Source: 54-19 sp038210655
GTDB taxonomy: Bacteria; Chloroflexota; Chloroflexia; Chloroheliales; Chloroheliaceae
Length of the DNA stretch: 64,000 nucleotides
Assembly: GCA_038210655.1 (NCBI GenBank)
Contig: JBBQWM010000001.1
Span: 155,931 to 219,930 of the forward strand
Reading direction: 5' to 3'
The translations under genes and the position numbers were made by a program. The notes under the pieces are model-generated. The model saw nothing but the letters and a program-made list of their open reading frames with translations. It ran no database searches and was not told the DNA's origin. Below are positions 34,601 through 43,105 of this stretch, piece by piece. How positions within the stretch are numbered: position 1 is the stretch's first letter; each line of letters starts with the position of its first letter.

Positions 34601-36205
34601 ATGAGCGAGCATAAGCGGCTTTCCAGGCGGGCCTTTGTTAAGAAAAGTGCTGTCTTAGGAATTAGTACCGCTGGTATAGGGGGGTTACTGGCCGCCTGTG
34701 GCGATAACACTCCCACCAACCCGGCTACAACTGGCTCTACCAGTACTACCAGTGCTGCTACCACTACCGCAGCAGGGGCTACTACCACTGTCAGTGCCGC
34801 TACTACGGTAGCAAGTGCCGGGAAAACAGTTGAGATTAACCACTGGGATTGGTTTGTGGCTTCTGGTCCGGTGCTGGACAACGAGATTAAACTTTTCCAG
34901 CAGGCTAACCCTGGTATTGTAGTTAAGCGCACTAACAATGTTAAGGACAACTACGATAATTTGTTTGGGCTGGCCGAAAAAGGTGGTAACGCCCCGGATG
35001 TCTTTGCGATTCCGAGTAATCCTTCTTTTGCTGAGCAACTTGCCAGTGGGCGTTTAGCCGACCTGACCAAATTTCCTGATTGGGAGACTTTTAAGAAGAC
35101 TTTCCCGGACCCCAACCAGAACTTCGCCGAAGGCACTAACACGGTTGATGGCAAAACTTATTCAGCTCCGCTAGGCGCTACTAACGATGGTATGTGGATT
35201 ATGCTCTGGGTTAACACCAAAGTCTTTAAGGACGCCGGGTTAGTAGATGCCACTGGTAACGCTAAATTGCCCACCAGCGCAGAAGATATTCTGGCCGCTT
35301 GTGAAGCGATTAAGACCAAAAGTGGCGGCAAGGTTTACGGCTATGGCTTTGCCGGTAAATCGGACGTATGGCACTGGACGACTTATTTAGGTTCGTTAAG
35401 CGGTAATCTTGATGCGATGAGCGGGGCGGAAGGCGGCTTCGACAGCCGAACCGGCAAGTTTGTCTTTAGTTCCAATCCGATCTATAAAGAGTCGGTTAAT
35501 TTGTTGCTTCAAATGCGCGATAAGGGTTATATTCTGCCAGACTCGACCACCATTGATGATGAAGCTATCCGGGTTTTGTTTGTACAGGGCCGCTTTGGCA
35601 TGTATCTTAACGGCGGCTGGGTTGTCGGTAGCCTTAAGAAGATTGATCCGAACTTTAAGGACTTCGTACCGGTGCAGGTTCCACTTCTGGCAACGGCTGA
35701 GCCAAAAAGCTACTTCTATACTTCGCCGGGTGGTTTTACCTACGCAATCAGTGCCAAAAGCAAAAACCCGGATGCGGCCTGGCGCTGGTTTAAGTGGCTG
35801 CACACTCCTGAAGTAGGCAAACGCATTTTGCAGTCGGGTAACGGCGCTTCGGTCTTTCCAGAGGCTAACAAACCGGAGCTTTTGGACGATCCGGTGCAAC
35901 GTCAATTGCTGGTACTGGGTCCCAAATACTCGCGGGTAGGCCCTCAGCCAGTCCTACGCAATCCGAACGTGGGTAAAGTTCAAACCACGAAGATTAATCC
36001 TGACCTCAAGCAGGTAATTCAGGGTGTTTACACCGGCCAAATTACCAACCTTGACCAGGCTCTAAAAGACCTGGATGCTGCCAAGCAAAAGGCATTTGAG
36101 CAGGGTATTGCCGATGCTAACGCGGCAGGGGCTAAAGTAAGCCTGCAAGATTTCGTATTTTCGGATTGGAACCCAACCCAGAACTACCTTACCAGGAAAA
36201 GCTAA
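34601..36205 (+). CDS. ABC sugar transporter, substrate-binding Tat lipoprotein
   Basis: 534 residues from ATG 34601 behind AAGGAGGA. The N-terminus has a twin-arginine signal (SRRAFVKK), a hydrophobic stretch and the lipobox LLAAC, so the protein is a lipid-anchored Tat substrate. A Thr/Ala-rich tether of about 50 residues follows, then an extracellular solute-binding family 1 domain (DWFVASGPVLDNEIKLFQQANP, YSAPLGATNDGMWIMLWVN, GWVVGSLKKIDPNFKDF). It captures a carbohydrate outside the cell and hands it to the two permeases downstream. Confidence 0.93.
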   Translation: MSEHKRLSRRAFVKKSAVLGISTAGIGGLLAACGDNTPTNPATTGSTSTTSAATTTAAGATTTVSAATTVASAGKTVEINHWDWFVASGPVLDNEIKLFQQANPGIVVKRTNNVKDNYDNLFGLAEKGGNAPDVFAIPSNPSFAEQLASGRLADLTKFPDWETFKKTFPDPNQNFAEGTNTVDGKTYSAPLGATNDGMWIMLWVNTKVFKDAGLVDATGNAKLPTSAEDILAACEAIKTKSGGKVYGYGFAGKSDVWHWTTYLGSLSGNLDAMSGAEGGFDSRTGKFVFSSNPIYKESVNLLLQMRDKGYILPDSTTIDDEAIRVLFVQGRFGMYLNGGWVVGSLKKIDPNFKDFVPVQVPLLATAEPKSYFYTSPGGFTYAISAKSKNPDAAWRWFKWLHTPEVGKRILQSGNGASVFPEANKPELLDDPVQRQLLVLGPKYSRVGPQPVLRNPNVGKVQTTKINPDLKQVIQGVYTGQITNLDQALKDLDAAKQKAFEQGIADANAAGAKVSLQDFVFSDWNPTQNYLTRKS

Positions 36206-36215
36206 CTACTTTACA

Positions 36216-36259
36216 CCGGCCCTGCTCACTAACTGCTCTCCTCGCTGGAGCAGGGCCGG
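36216..36259 (+). terminator. Hairpin between binding-protein and permease genes
   Basis: A perfect 12-bp stem CCGGCCCTGCTC (36216-36227) / GAGCAGGGCCGG (36248-36259) with a 20-base loop and only a weak U-rich tail (CTTATTTA). In ABC operons such hairpins stabilise the binding-protein mRNA or partly terminate it, so that the binding protein exceeds the permeases. Confidence 0.65.
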
Positions 36260-36282
36260 CTTATTTAGAAGCAGGTTGTTAA

Positions 36283-37281
36283 ATGGCAACAGTTCTTTCT
36301 TCTAAAGAAGAAAAAGAAGTGCGACCTCGGACGAGGTCTAAACCACTTTTGCAGAGAATGCGCGAACACATCTGGGCCTATATATTTCTCATTCCATTTT
36401 GTGTGTTAACGCTTGTCTTTGTTATTTACCCGATTGTAGGCTCAATCCGTTATGCTTTTTATAACTGGAACGGTTTCAGCGATCCAACCCAGTTTGTCGG
36501 CCTGCGTCACTTTTTTGATGTTGCTGGCGACAAATATTTCTGGAACGCTTTCTGGCATAGCGTCCTCTACACCGTTGTGCTGGTCCCGGTGCAACTTACC
36601 CTGGCTCTTATTCTGGCCCTGGTCCTCAACAATCCCCGACTGCGTTTTGTAAAGTTTTACCGGGCGCTGTATTTTCTGCCGGTTGTTACCAGTATGGCAG
36701 TAGTCGGAATTGTAATTGGGCTTTTGCTTAATCGGATCGGTAGCGAGCTACCAGCCTGGCTAGTAGATATTGGTCTGGTTAAACCCAGTCTGGGTATTCT
36801 GGGTGATCCAAAGCTGGTAATGCCGATCATTATTGGAGTGGGCATCTGGCATAGCCTGGGTTTGAATATGGTTTACTTTCTGGCGGCTTTACAGGGGGTG
36901 CCTAAAGAATTGTACGAGGCAGCTACGGTAGACGGCGCCGGGAAAACCGCCCGTTTCTGGCATATTACCATTCCCATGATTAGGCCGGTGGGAGTAGTAA
37001 TCTTGTTTCTGGCCTTACTGGGTTCGTTGAGTGTGTTTGATGTAGTATGGGTCTTAACCAGAGGTGGTCCGTTTTACTCGTCCGACGTAGTAGCTACTTA
37101 CATTTATAGTTATGGTTTTAGCTCGGACCGGGGCACCACTCAGGCTAATTTTGGTTATGCCTCGGCTGCCTCGCTCTTTATGAGTTTCTTAGTGCTGGGA
37201 CTGACGGTTGTGCAAGCCGTGACGATTCGATATGCCAGAGGCAAAAACAACGAGTATGCCAGTAGTACCGGCCACAATTAA
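36283..37281 (+). CDS. ABC sugar transporter permease 1 (MalF/UgpA type)
   Basis: 332 residues with six membrane helices after a charged 25-residue start. The EAA loop reads ELYEAATVDGAGKTARFWHITIP, the contact site for the ATPase. LIPFCVLTLVFVIYPIVGSIRYAFYNW is the typical first helix. Together with the next gene it forms the channel for the sugar bound by the lipoprotein. No ATP-binding protein is encoded in the window, so a shared MsmK/UgpC-type ATPase elsewhere is expected. Confidence 0.94.
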   Translation: MATVLSSKEEKEVRPRTRSKPLLQRMREHIWAYIFLIPFCVLTLVFVIYPIVGSIRYAFYNWNGFSDPTQFVGLRHFFDVAGDKYFWNAFWHSVLYTVVLVPVQLTLALILALVLNNPRLRFVKFYRALYFLPVVTSMAVVGIVIGLLLNRIGSELPAWLVDIGLVKPSLGILGDPKLVMPIIIGVGIWHSLGLNMVYFLAALQGVPKELYEAATVDGAGKTARFWHITIPMIRPVGVVILFLALLGSLSVFDVVWVLTRGGPFYSSDVVATYIYSYGFSSDRGTTQANFGYASAASLFMSFLVLGLTVVQAVTIRYARGKNNEYASSTGHN

Positions 37282-37317
37282 CCTTGTGACAACCAGTTCA
37301 ATCGAAAGGAACTTCCG

Positions 37318-38199
37318 ATGGCGACCATAGCTAACAAAAAGAATTTTGGCAATTTTGACGGTAAGACCTTGCTAAGTCAACTTCGGCCTGTAAAGCTAAT
37401 TACTCACTTTATTTTACTGATAATAGGCTTTTTCTACGTCTTTCCCTTTTTATGGATGATAGCCGGTTCCCTAAAAACCCAGGGTGGGTTTTTCTCGGAA
37501 GGTTTAAGCTTGTTCCCTAAAGACTGGCATTGGGGAAATTATGCTGAAGCCTGGACCATCGCTAAGTTTAGCACTTATTTTGCCAATACCTTGTTTATCA
37601 CGGTTTGTGTGGTTATCCTGACTAACCTGTTTAGTTCAATGGCCGCTTTTGCGCTGGCCCGTACTCAGGTGCCGGGCAAGAAGCTAATTATGGGGATAAT
37701 AGTAGTAACCTTTCTATTACCTAAAGGTTATACAATTTTACCTGTTTTTGAGGTAATTCTGAAAATAGGCCTGAACAATACTTTGTGGGCTGTAATTATA
37801 GTCAATACGGCTGGTGGCCTTATTTTCAATACTTTCCTTTACATGGGCTACTTTAATACGCTCCACCGTGAACTAGAAGAAGCGGCCAGGGTGGACGGTG
37901 CAAGTTTCCCCCGCATTTACTGGAATATTATCATGCCGCTGTCTGGACCAATGATTGCGACAGTCTCGTTGCTGAGTTTTATCGGTAACTGGAACGATTT
38001 CTTTACGCCGTTGGTTTTTACGCTGGGTAATCCTGAATTACGAACACTGGCAGTTGGTATGTTTGCTTTTGTAAGCGAACATAGCACCGACTGGTCGTTG
38101 ATGTGTGCCGGGGCCGCTATTACAATTGTTCCTATCATTATTATCTTCTTGTTCTTGCAACGCTATTTCATTGAAGGGTTGGCCGGGGCAGTCAAGTAA
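37318..38199 (+). CDS. ABC sugar transporter permease 2 (MalG/UgpE type)
   Basis: 293 residues, six membrane helices. The EAA loop is ELEEAARVDGASFPRIYWNIIMP. FYVFPFLWMIAGSLK at the start and LQRYFIEGLAGAVK at the end are family hallmarks. AAAGGA precedes ATG 37318. It is in the same transcript as permease 1 (36-base gap) and is followed after 186 bases by the secreted glycosidase gene. Confidence 0.95.
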   Translation: MATIANKKNFGNFDGKTLLSQLRPVKLITHFILLIIGFFYVFPFLWMIAGSLKTQGGFFSEGLSLFPKDWHWGNYAEAWTIAKFSTYFANTLFITVCVVILTNLFSSMAAFALARTQVPGKKLIMGIIVVTFLLPKGYTILPVFEVILKIGLNNTLWAVIIVNTAGGLIFNTFLYMGYFNTLHRELEEAARVDGASFPRIYWNIIMPLSGPMIATVSLLSFIGNWNDFFTPLVFTLGNPELRTLAVGMFAFVSEHSTDWSLMCAGAAITIVPIIIIFLFLQRYFIEGLAGAVK

Positions 38200-38385
38200 A
38201 TAATTAGCCCTGACTTTCGCCAGGACCACAGTTTCGATTAAGCTTTCTGTTTCTCTGTTTCAACCTGCGTTCAAAATATTTTGATTTGATCAAAATCAGC
38301 AAGCAAAGTAATCTCCGCTGCTGGGTTGGTTTTGCTTTGCCTGCACCACCGGGCAATTTTGCCCGCTAACAGGGAGGTTTACATA

Positions 38386-40308
38386 ATGTCAATGTCAGAC
38401 ATTAGGCACGAAGCCGGGCTTTCTAACCCGACAGTTAGCCGCTTAAGCACACCTGGTTTTAGCGCTAACCGGGTTGTTAGGATCAGCTTGTTAACAATGA
38501 TTATGATGGTGTTGAGCCTGGTCCTGGCAGTTACCTCAAACTTGCAGGTAGCCCAGGCCGCCACAGTTAGCGCTACGGTCAACTGGGGTAGCACTAGCGG
38601 TTCGACGACCTCTTACAGCTATGGTATTAACGTCTTTCAGGGCTGGGATAACGATGGTAACGGTAACTTTGTGGCGGGAGACCCGAACTATAAGAGTAGC
38701 ATGGCCTTTATGAATAACGGCATTCTTCGTTATCATCGGGCTGACCAGATGAACGGCTCACGGGTTTCGTGGGTGACTAATCCGACTACTTCGGCTTACG
38801 CCTGGGATCCTGCCAAAATTGCCGGAGTACTCTCCCAGACTCTCAGCACTAACCCGACCAGGATGGTTGATATTACTAACTGGCCGACTTACCTGGATGA
38901 TGGTCGCGGCCACCTGCGTACCGATATGTATGACGCTTACGCCGCGTTTTGCGCTCAACTGGTCCAGATTGTTAACCTCGATCAGCATCGTGGGGTGCAG
39001 TACTTTGAGGTCTTTAACGAAAAAGATGGCGACGCTAACGGACCTTACTGGAATAACCAGGCCGAGTTAGCTCGAATCTATAACAAAGTAGCGGCGGCAA
39101 TGAAGGCCAAAGATGCTTCGATTAAAGTAGGTGGGCCAGGATTTGGACGGCCAGACCTGACCGACCAGGTAACTACCTTCCTCTCGAACGTTAACTATAC
39201 CTACCTGGATTTTGTCTCTTATCATAGTTACGAGAGTGGCAGTACCAGCGATGCTAATTCGCTAATCTGGGATAAAGCTCAGAAAGTAGGTCGGCACACC
39301 ACCAAGATCAAGTCGATCTTGAGCCAGTACACTACCAAGAACGTCCAGACTTTCCACGATGAGTTTAACATTAGCTACAACCCACCTGATAGTCGGATGA
39401 ACAACATCAAAGGAGCAATTTTCGATGCCCTGGCTTTAACTTCGATTGCCAAAGCCGGTGCTACCGGAACGATGGCCTGGAACGAGTCTGACGGTTGGTA
39501 CGGTAAACTTGACCCTTATTCTTCTTACGCCAGACGGCCTTCCGCTAACTTGTATAACTTCTTGAACACCGATATGGGCGGGAACATTGTTTCAACCTCG
39601 GTTAGTGATGCGACTAAAATAGACGTAATGGGAACTGCCGGGGGTAGTTGGAAGAAGCTGATGCTGATTAATCGTTCGGAAGCTGATCAGTCTGTAGCGC
39701 TCTCATTTAGTGGCTGGTCCAGTCAAATTCCCGACAATACGCTGTTTACGGTAAAGCGGGTTTATTCCTGGGGGCAGGCATACGAGTCAGTTACCTATGC
39801 TCAGCTTAAATCCAGCTTTAATTTATGGGCCGATACCATTACTATTTTGGTGCTCGACGAGAATAACAAATCTTTTGCTACCAATTATTTAACTAACGCT
39901 GATTTTAGTGCTGGTTTGACTGGTTGGACCAACTGGGCCGACAACCCAGAGGCTGCCTACACCGAAACCTGGGCCGGACGAAATGGGGCCCATTTAAGCC
40001 ACTGGAAAAACAGCGCGGCCTATCGTGTTTATACTTACCAAACCCCTACAAACTTACCAAACGGGACTTATACCCTGAGTGGTTGGTTTAGTTGCAGCGG
40101 TGGTCAATACTCGGTCCAGTTTATCGCCAAGTTCTATGGAGGCTCTCAACTTTCTGTCAATATACCTTCTACTGGAACATACAACTGGGTCCAACTAACT
40201 ATTCCCAATATCAATGTCACCAACGGTCAGGTTGAAGTTGGCCTATGGTCGGATGCAAGTGCCGGGAACTGGGTTTATATGGATGATGTGACGCTCACCA
40301 AAAACTAG
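38386..40308 (+). CDS. Secreted GH39-like glycoside hydrolase with C-terminal carbohydrate-binding domain
   Basis: 640 residues from ATG 38386, behind AGGGAGG. An unusually long signal region: about 28 polar residues, then ISLLTMIMMVLSLVLAV and a cleavage site near VAQA-A. The catalytic part (about 60-500) has clan GH-A features with acid/base E212 in FEVFNEKD and nucleophile E326 in FHDEFN, closest by eye to GH39 (beta-xylosidase/iduronidase-type). The last 145 residues form a jelly-roll CBM (NADFSAGLTGWTNW, VYMDDVTL). It would cut polymers outside to feed the importer. Family assignment below clan level is tentative. Confidence 0.75.
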   Translation: MSMSDIRHEAGLSNPTVSRLSTPGFSANRVVRISLLTMIMMVLSLVLAVTSNLQVAQAATVSATVNWGSTSGSTTSYSYGINVFQGWDNDGNGNFVAGDPNYKSSMAFMNNGILRYHRADQMNGSRVSWVTNPTTSAYAWDPAKIAGVLSQTLSTNPTRMVDITNWPTYLDDGRGHLRTDMYDAYAAFCAQLVQIVNLDQHRGVQYFEVFNEKDGDANGPYWNNQAELARIYNKVAAAMKAKDASIKVGGPGFGRPDLTDQVTTFLSNVNYTYLDFVSYHSYESGSTSDANSLIWDKAQKVGRHTTKIKSILSQYTTKNVQTFHDEFNISYNPPDSRMNNIKGAIFDALALTSIAKAGATGTMAWNESDGWYGKLDPYSSYARRPSANLYNFLNTDMGGNIVSTSVSDATKIDVMGTAGGSWKKLMLINRSEADQSVALSFSGWSSQIPDNTLFTVKRVYSWGQAYESVTYAQLKSSFNLWADTITILVLDENNKSFATNYLTNADFSAGLTGWTNWADNPEAAYTETWAGRNGAHLSHWKNSAAYRVYTYQTPTNLPNGTYTLSGWFSCSGGQYSVQFIAKFYGGSQLSVNIPSTGTYNWVQLTIPNINVTNGQVEVGLWSDASAGNWVYMDDVTLTKN

Positions 40309-40331
40309 TTAGCCGGGTTTACCAGCTATAA

Positions 40332-40364
40332 CTCAGGCTATTGCCCATAAAGTAATGGCCTGAG
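40332..40364 (+). terminator. Hairpin after the secreted glycosidase gene
   Basis: A 7-bp stem CTCAGGC (40332-40338) / GCCTGAG (40358-40364) with a loop of 19 bases and no U-tract. It is a weak terminator at best, so read-through to the trehalase gene is likely. Confidence 0.4.
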
Positions 40365-40458
40365 TGATGGACAGGCAAGTTCCTTATTAGAGGTTGATGC
40401 CAGTAGCTAATAAGCAATCGAATTGAACCGACTTATAAATAGAGAACAAGGGGAAATA

Positions 40459-41712
40459 ATGACAACTTCTAATCAGTTTATGCTGGACCAGGTTAGCCGT
40501 TACATTGAAGAATGCTGGCAGTTATGTGTCCGCACTCAGCCTCATGATGCAAATACCTTGCTGGGTTTGCCCTATCCTTATACCGTCCCGTGTATAGAGG
40601 GCGATTTTCAGGAACTTTATTATTGGGATACTTTCTTTACTACGGTGGGTCTGTGGCAAAGCGGCCACACTGATTTAGTGCGTTCTAATACCGATAACTT
40701 GCTTTATATGGTAGATAAATACGGGCTTGTGCCTAATGGAAACCGTTCTTTTTACCTTAATCGTTCCCAGCCACCCTTTCTTTCCACCATGGTTCGGTTT
40801 GTCTTTGAGACTGAAGGAAATATTGAGTGGTTAAAAACGGCCTATGAAAGCCTTAAAAAAGAATATCGCTTCTGGATGAAGCGCCGGATGACCCCGACTG
40901 GCCTTAACCGCCACTGGCAGGATGCCAAAGACGAGGATTTGCTGGGCATTTACCGGGGAATTTGCGGAAGGCTTAAAATTGACCCGGCTAAAATTACCGA
41001 CGAGGCGGCCCGTATTCAACAGGGGGCCCACTATATGGCCGAGTGCGAAACCGGCTGGGATTTTACGCCTCGCTTTGCCAGACGCTGTGGTGATTTTGTG
41101 CCGGTAGACCTTAACTCTAATCTCTATGTTTATGAGACAAATCTGGCTTACTTTAGTCAGTTATTAGCCAATGGCGAGGAAGCTGTTTGGCTCGAACGGG
41201 CCGGGCAGCGTAAAGCTCTGATTAACAAATTTTGCTGGCAAGCAGACGAAAGAGTTTTTAAGGATTACGATTGGAAGAACCAGCAAGCCGGAGCGCTAAT
41301 TTCGGCGGCTACTCTTTATCCGCTTTGGGCCGGTCTCGCCAGCCCGGAACAGGCCGCCTCGGTAGTATCCCGGTTGCCGGTGCTTGAAAGAGAGTTTGGG
41401 CTGACCACCTGTGAACCAGGCGAACGTTCCATGGCTTACCAGTGGGATTACCCTAACGGCTGGCCGCCTCTGCAATATATTGCTATTGAGGGCTTACTTC
41501 GCTACGGCTACCAGACGGAAGCTTATCGGTTGGCCCACAAGTATGTCACCACTGTCTGTCGCTGTTACGAGGCTACCGGCAATTTATGGGAGAAATACAA
41601 TGTTGTAAATGGCTCAACCCAGGTGCTGGCCGAATACGATATGCCCACCATGCTTGGCTGGACCGCCGGAGTATTTGTGTATGCGGCGGCGCTGGTTAGT
41701 TTGGATTACTAA
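40459..41712 (+). CDS. GH37 alpha,alpha-trehalase
   Basis: 417 residues from ATG 40459, behind AAGGGGAAA. Both trehalase signatures are present: YTVPCIEGDFQELYYWDTFF with GLVPNGNRSFYLNRSQPP, and QWDYPNGWPPLQY. Catalytic acid D201 is in CETGWDFTPRF and base E378 in WEKYNVV. There is no signal peptide, so it hydrolyses trehalose or a related disaccharide in the cytoplasm after import. The cysteine in YTVPCIEG replaces the usual glycine. It is convergent with LacI 2; the two stop codons are five bases apart. Confidence 0.9.
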   Translation: MTTSNQFMLDQVSRYIEECWQLCVRTQPHDANTLLGLPYPYTVPCIEGDFQELYYWDTFFTTVGLWQSGHTDLVRSNTDNLLYMVDKYGLVPNGNRSFYLNRSQPPFLSTMVRFVFETEGNIEWLKTAYESLKKEYRFWMKRRMTPTGLNRHWQDAKDEDLLGIYRGICGRLKIDPAKITDEAARIQQGAHYMAECETGWDFTPRFARRCGDFVPVDLNSNLYVYETNLAYFSQLLANGEEAVWLERAGQRKALINKFCWQADERVFKDYDWKNQQAGALISAATLYPLWAGLASPEQAASVVSRLPVLEREFGLTTCEPGERSMAYQWDYPNGWPPLQYIAIEGLLRYGYQTEAYRLAHKYVTTVCRCYEATGNLWEKYNVVNGSTQVLAEYDMPTMLGWTAGVFVYAAALVSLDY

Positions 41713-41717
41713 ACCTG

Positions 41718-42854
41718 TCAAGCTGGCTGAATGGGACTAACCGGGCCAGTTGACTCTCGAATTATCAGTTGACTGGGTAGCATTGTATGGACAATTGGGC
41801 GACGAGGGTTTAAGGCCCTTTCAACCAGGTTCTGCACCGCAATGCTACCCAGTCCTTCAATACTAGCGTGAATTGTTGTTAAAGCTGGTGAAATCAGCCT
41901 GGCGTTATCCAAATTATCAAACCCGGTAACACTGATTTCCTGCCCAACTCGCTTACCGATACGGGTAAGGCTGCGAATAACTCCAATTGCTTCGGCATCG
42001 TTAGAGCAGCAGATTGCTGTGTGTTTGACGTTACTCTCAAGTATTTGCTCAGCAACCAGTTCCCCTCCCAGAATTGTCATATTACCCTGAAAAATTAGCT
42101 CTGGCCGATAAGGTATACCGGCTTCTATTAAACTTAAACGGTAGCCATTCAGTCGTTGCCTGGCTGAATAATCGTAGCGATTACCGCAAACAAAGACAAT
42201 ATCCCGATGGCCCAGTTCGATTAGATGGTTTACAGCTTTTTTAGTACCTTCGATAGAATCAACGGTAACTGCTTCTACTGGTAAATCTTCCCAGAAATTG
42301 TCAATTGAAACTACCGGCACTTCTAACTTAAGTACCTGTTCTATCAGTTCGCGGGACTTAAAATCTACCAACAGCAAGCCGTCCATTTGGTTTCGGTCGA
42401 GGAGGGTCTTAAGGCTTGCGATACCCTCCGGCGTGTCCTTAATAAGGGCGTTAGTAACGTTTATACCGTGAGTGGCGGCCTCGCTAACGGCACCGTGTAA
42501 CATCAGGGCGTAATACGTTCTACCCAGATCATAGATATCCTCATCCATCAGTGGAACCGAACTCTTTGCAGACCAGTGGGGTTCCAGGTCACGCAAGCCA
42601 AAAACGATAGATTTTAGGGCCAATCGGCTACTTTCAGCCGTAATAGGGGCATGTCTTTTTTTAGCTATGTGGATATAACCTAAATTGTTGGCCGCTTCAA
42701 GTACCTGGCGTCGGTTTTTTTCATCTACGTTAGGAGCATTATTAAAAACACGGGAAACCGTACCAACCGAGACCTGGGCTAATTTAGCCACATCCTGGGC
42801 AGTTATTCGGTTGGCTGACACTAATTCGCTAGTCAACTTAGTTTTAGTTACCAT
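41718..42854 (-). CDS. LacI-family transcriptional regulator 2
   Basis: 378 residues. Helix-turn-helix RITAQDVAKLAQVSVGTVSRVFNN (about 16-39), then NVDEKNRRQVLEAANNLGYIHIAKKR, closely similar to LacI 1. The effector domain has DGLLLVDFKSRELIEQV, VEAVTVDSIEGTKKAVNHL, ICCSNDAEAIGV, VTGFDNLDNARLISPALTTIH. It probably regulates the GH42 gene upstream of it on the same strand, and perhaps the trehalase. The recognition helix matches that of LacI 1 at most positions, so the two may read similar sites. Confidence 0.93.
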   Translation of the reverse strand: MVTKTKLTSELVSANRITAQDVAKLAQVSVGTVSRVFNNAPNVDEKNRRQVLEAANNLGYIHIAKKRHAPITAESSRLALKSIVFGLRDLEPHWSAKSSVPLMDEDIYDLGRTYYALMLHGAVSEAATHGINVTNALIKDTPEGIASLKTLLDRNQMDGLLLVDFKSRELIEQVLKLEVPVVSIDNFWEDLPVEAVTVDSIEGTKKAVNHLIELGHRDIVFVCGNRYDYSARQRLNGYRLSLIEAGIPYRPELIFQGNMTILGGELVAEQILESNVKHTAICCSNDAEAIGVIRSLTRIGKRVGQEISVTGFDNLDNARLISPALTTIHASIEGLGSIAVQNLVERALNPRRPIVHTMLPSQLIIRESTGPVSPIQPA

Positions 42855-43024
42855 TCGTTATCACTCGCTTAGTATTAATGTTGGTTTGAGTTTGAAACCA
42901 GCTTATCTAGACACCTTTCAGGCTTTTAGGTATTACTAACAAATATTTTATGCAATGTACTAGTTTGGCTACTACTTGTCGAAAAAACCACTAAGCAAAG
43001 TATCTACCAGATAATCGCCCAGCC

Positions 43025-43058
43025 GAGCCGCGCCAACCATTCATGGTTGGCGCGGCTC
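43025..43058. terminator. Strong hairpin between GH42-2 and lacI-2
   Basis: GAGCCGCGCCAACCAT (43025-43040) and its perfect inverse (43043-43058) form a 16-bp stem. It lies 48 bases beyond the GH42 stop codon. There is no U-tract on either side, so it may be an mRNA-end stabiliser or a partial terminator. Confidence 0.65.
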
Positions 43059-43105
43059 TTCATCTCACCTTACATTGTGTGGTATCCAGCTTTTGTTCAC
43101 TTATA

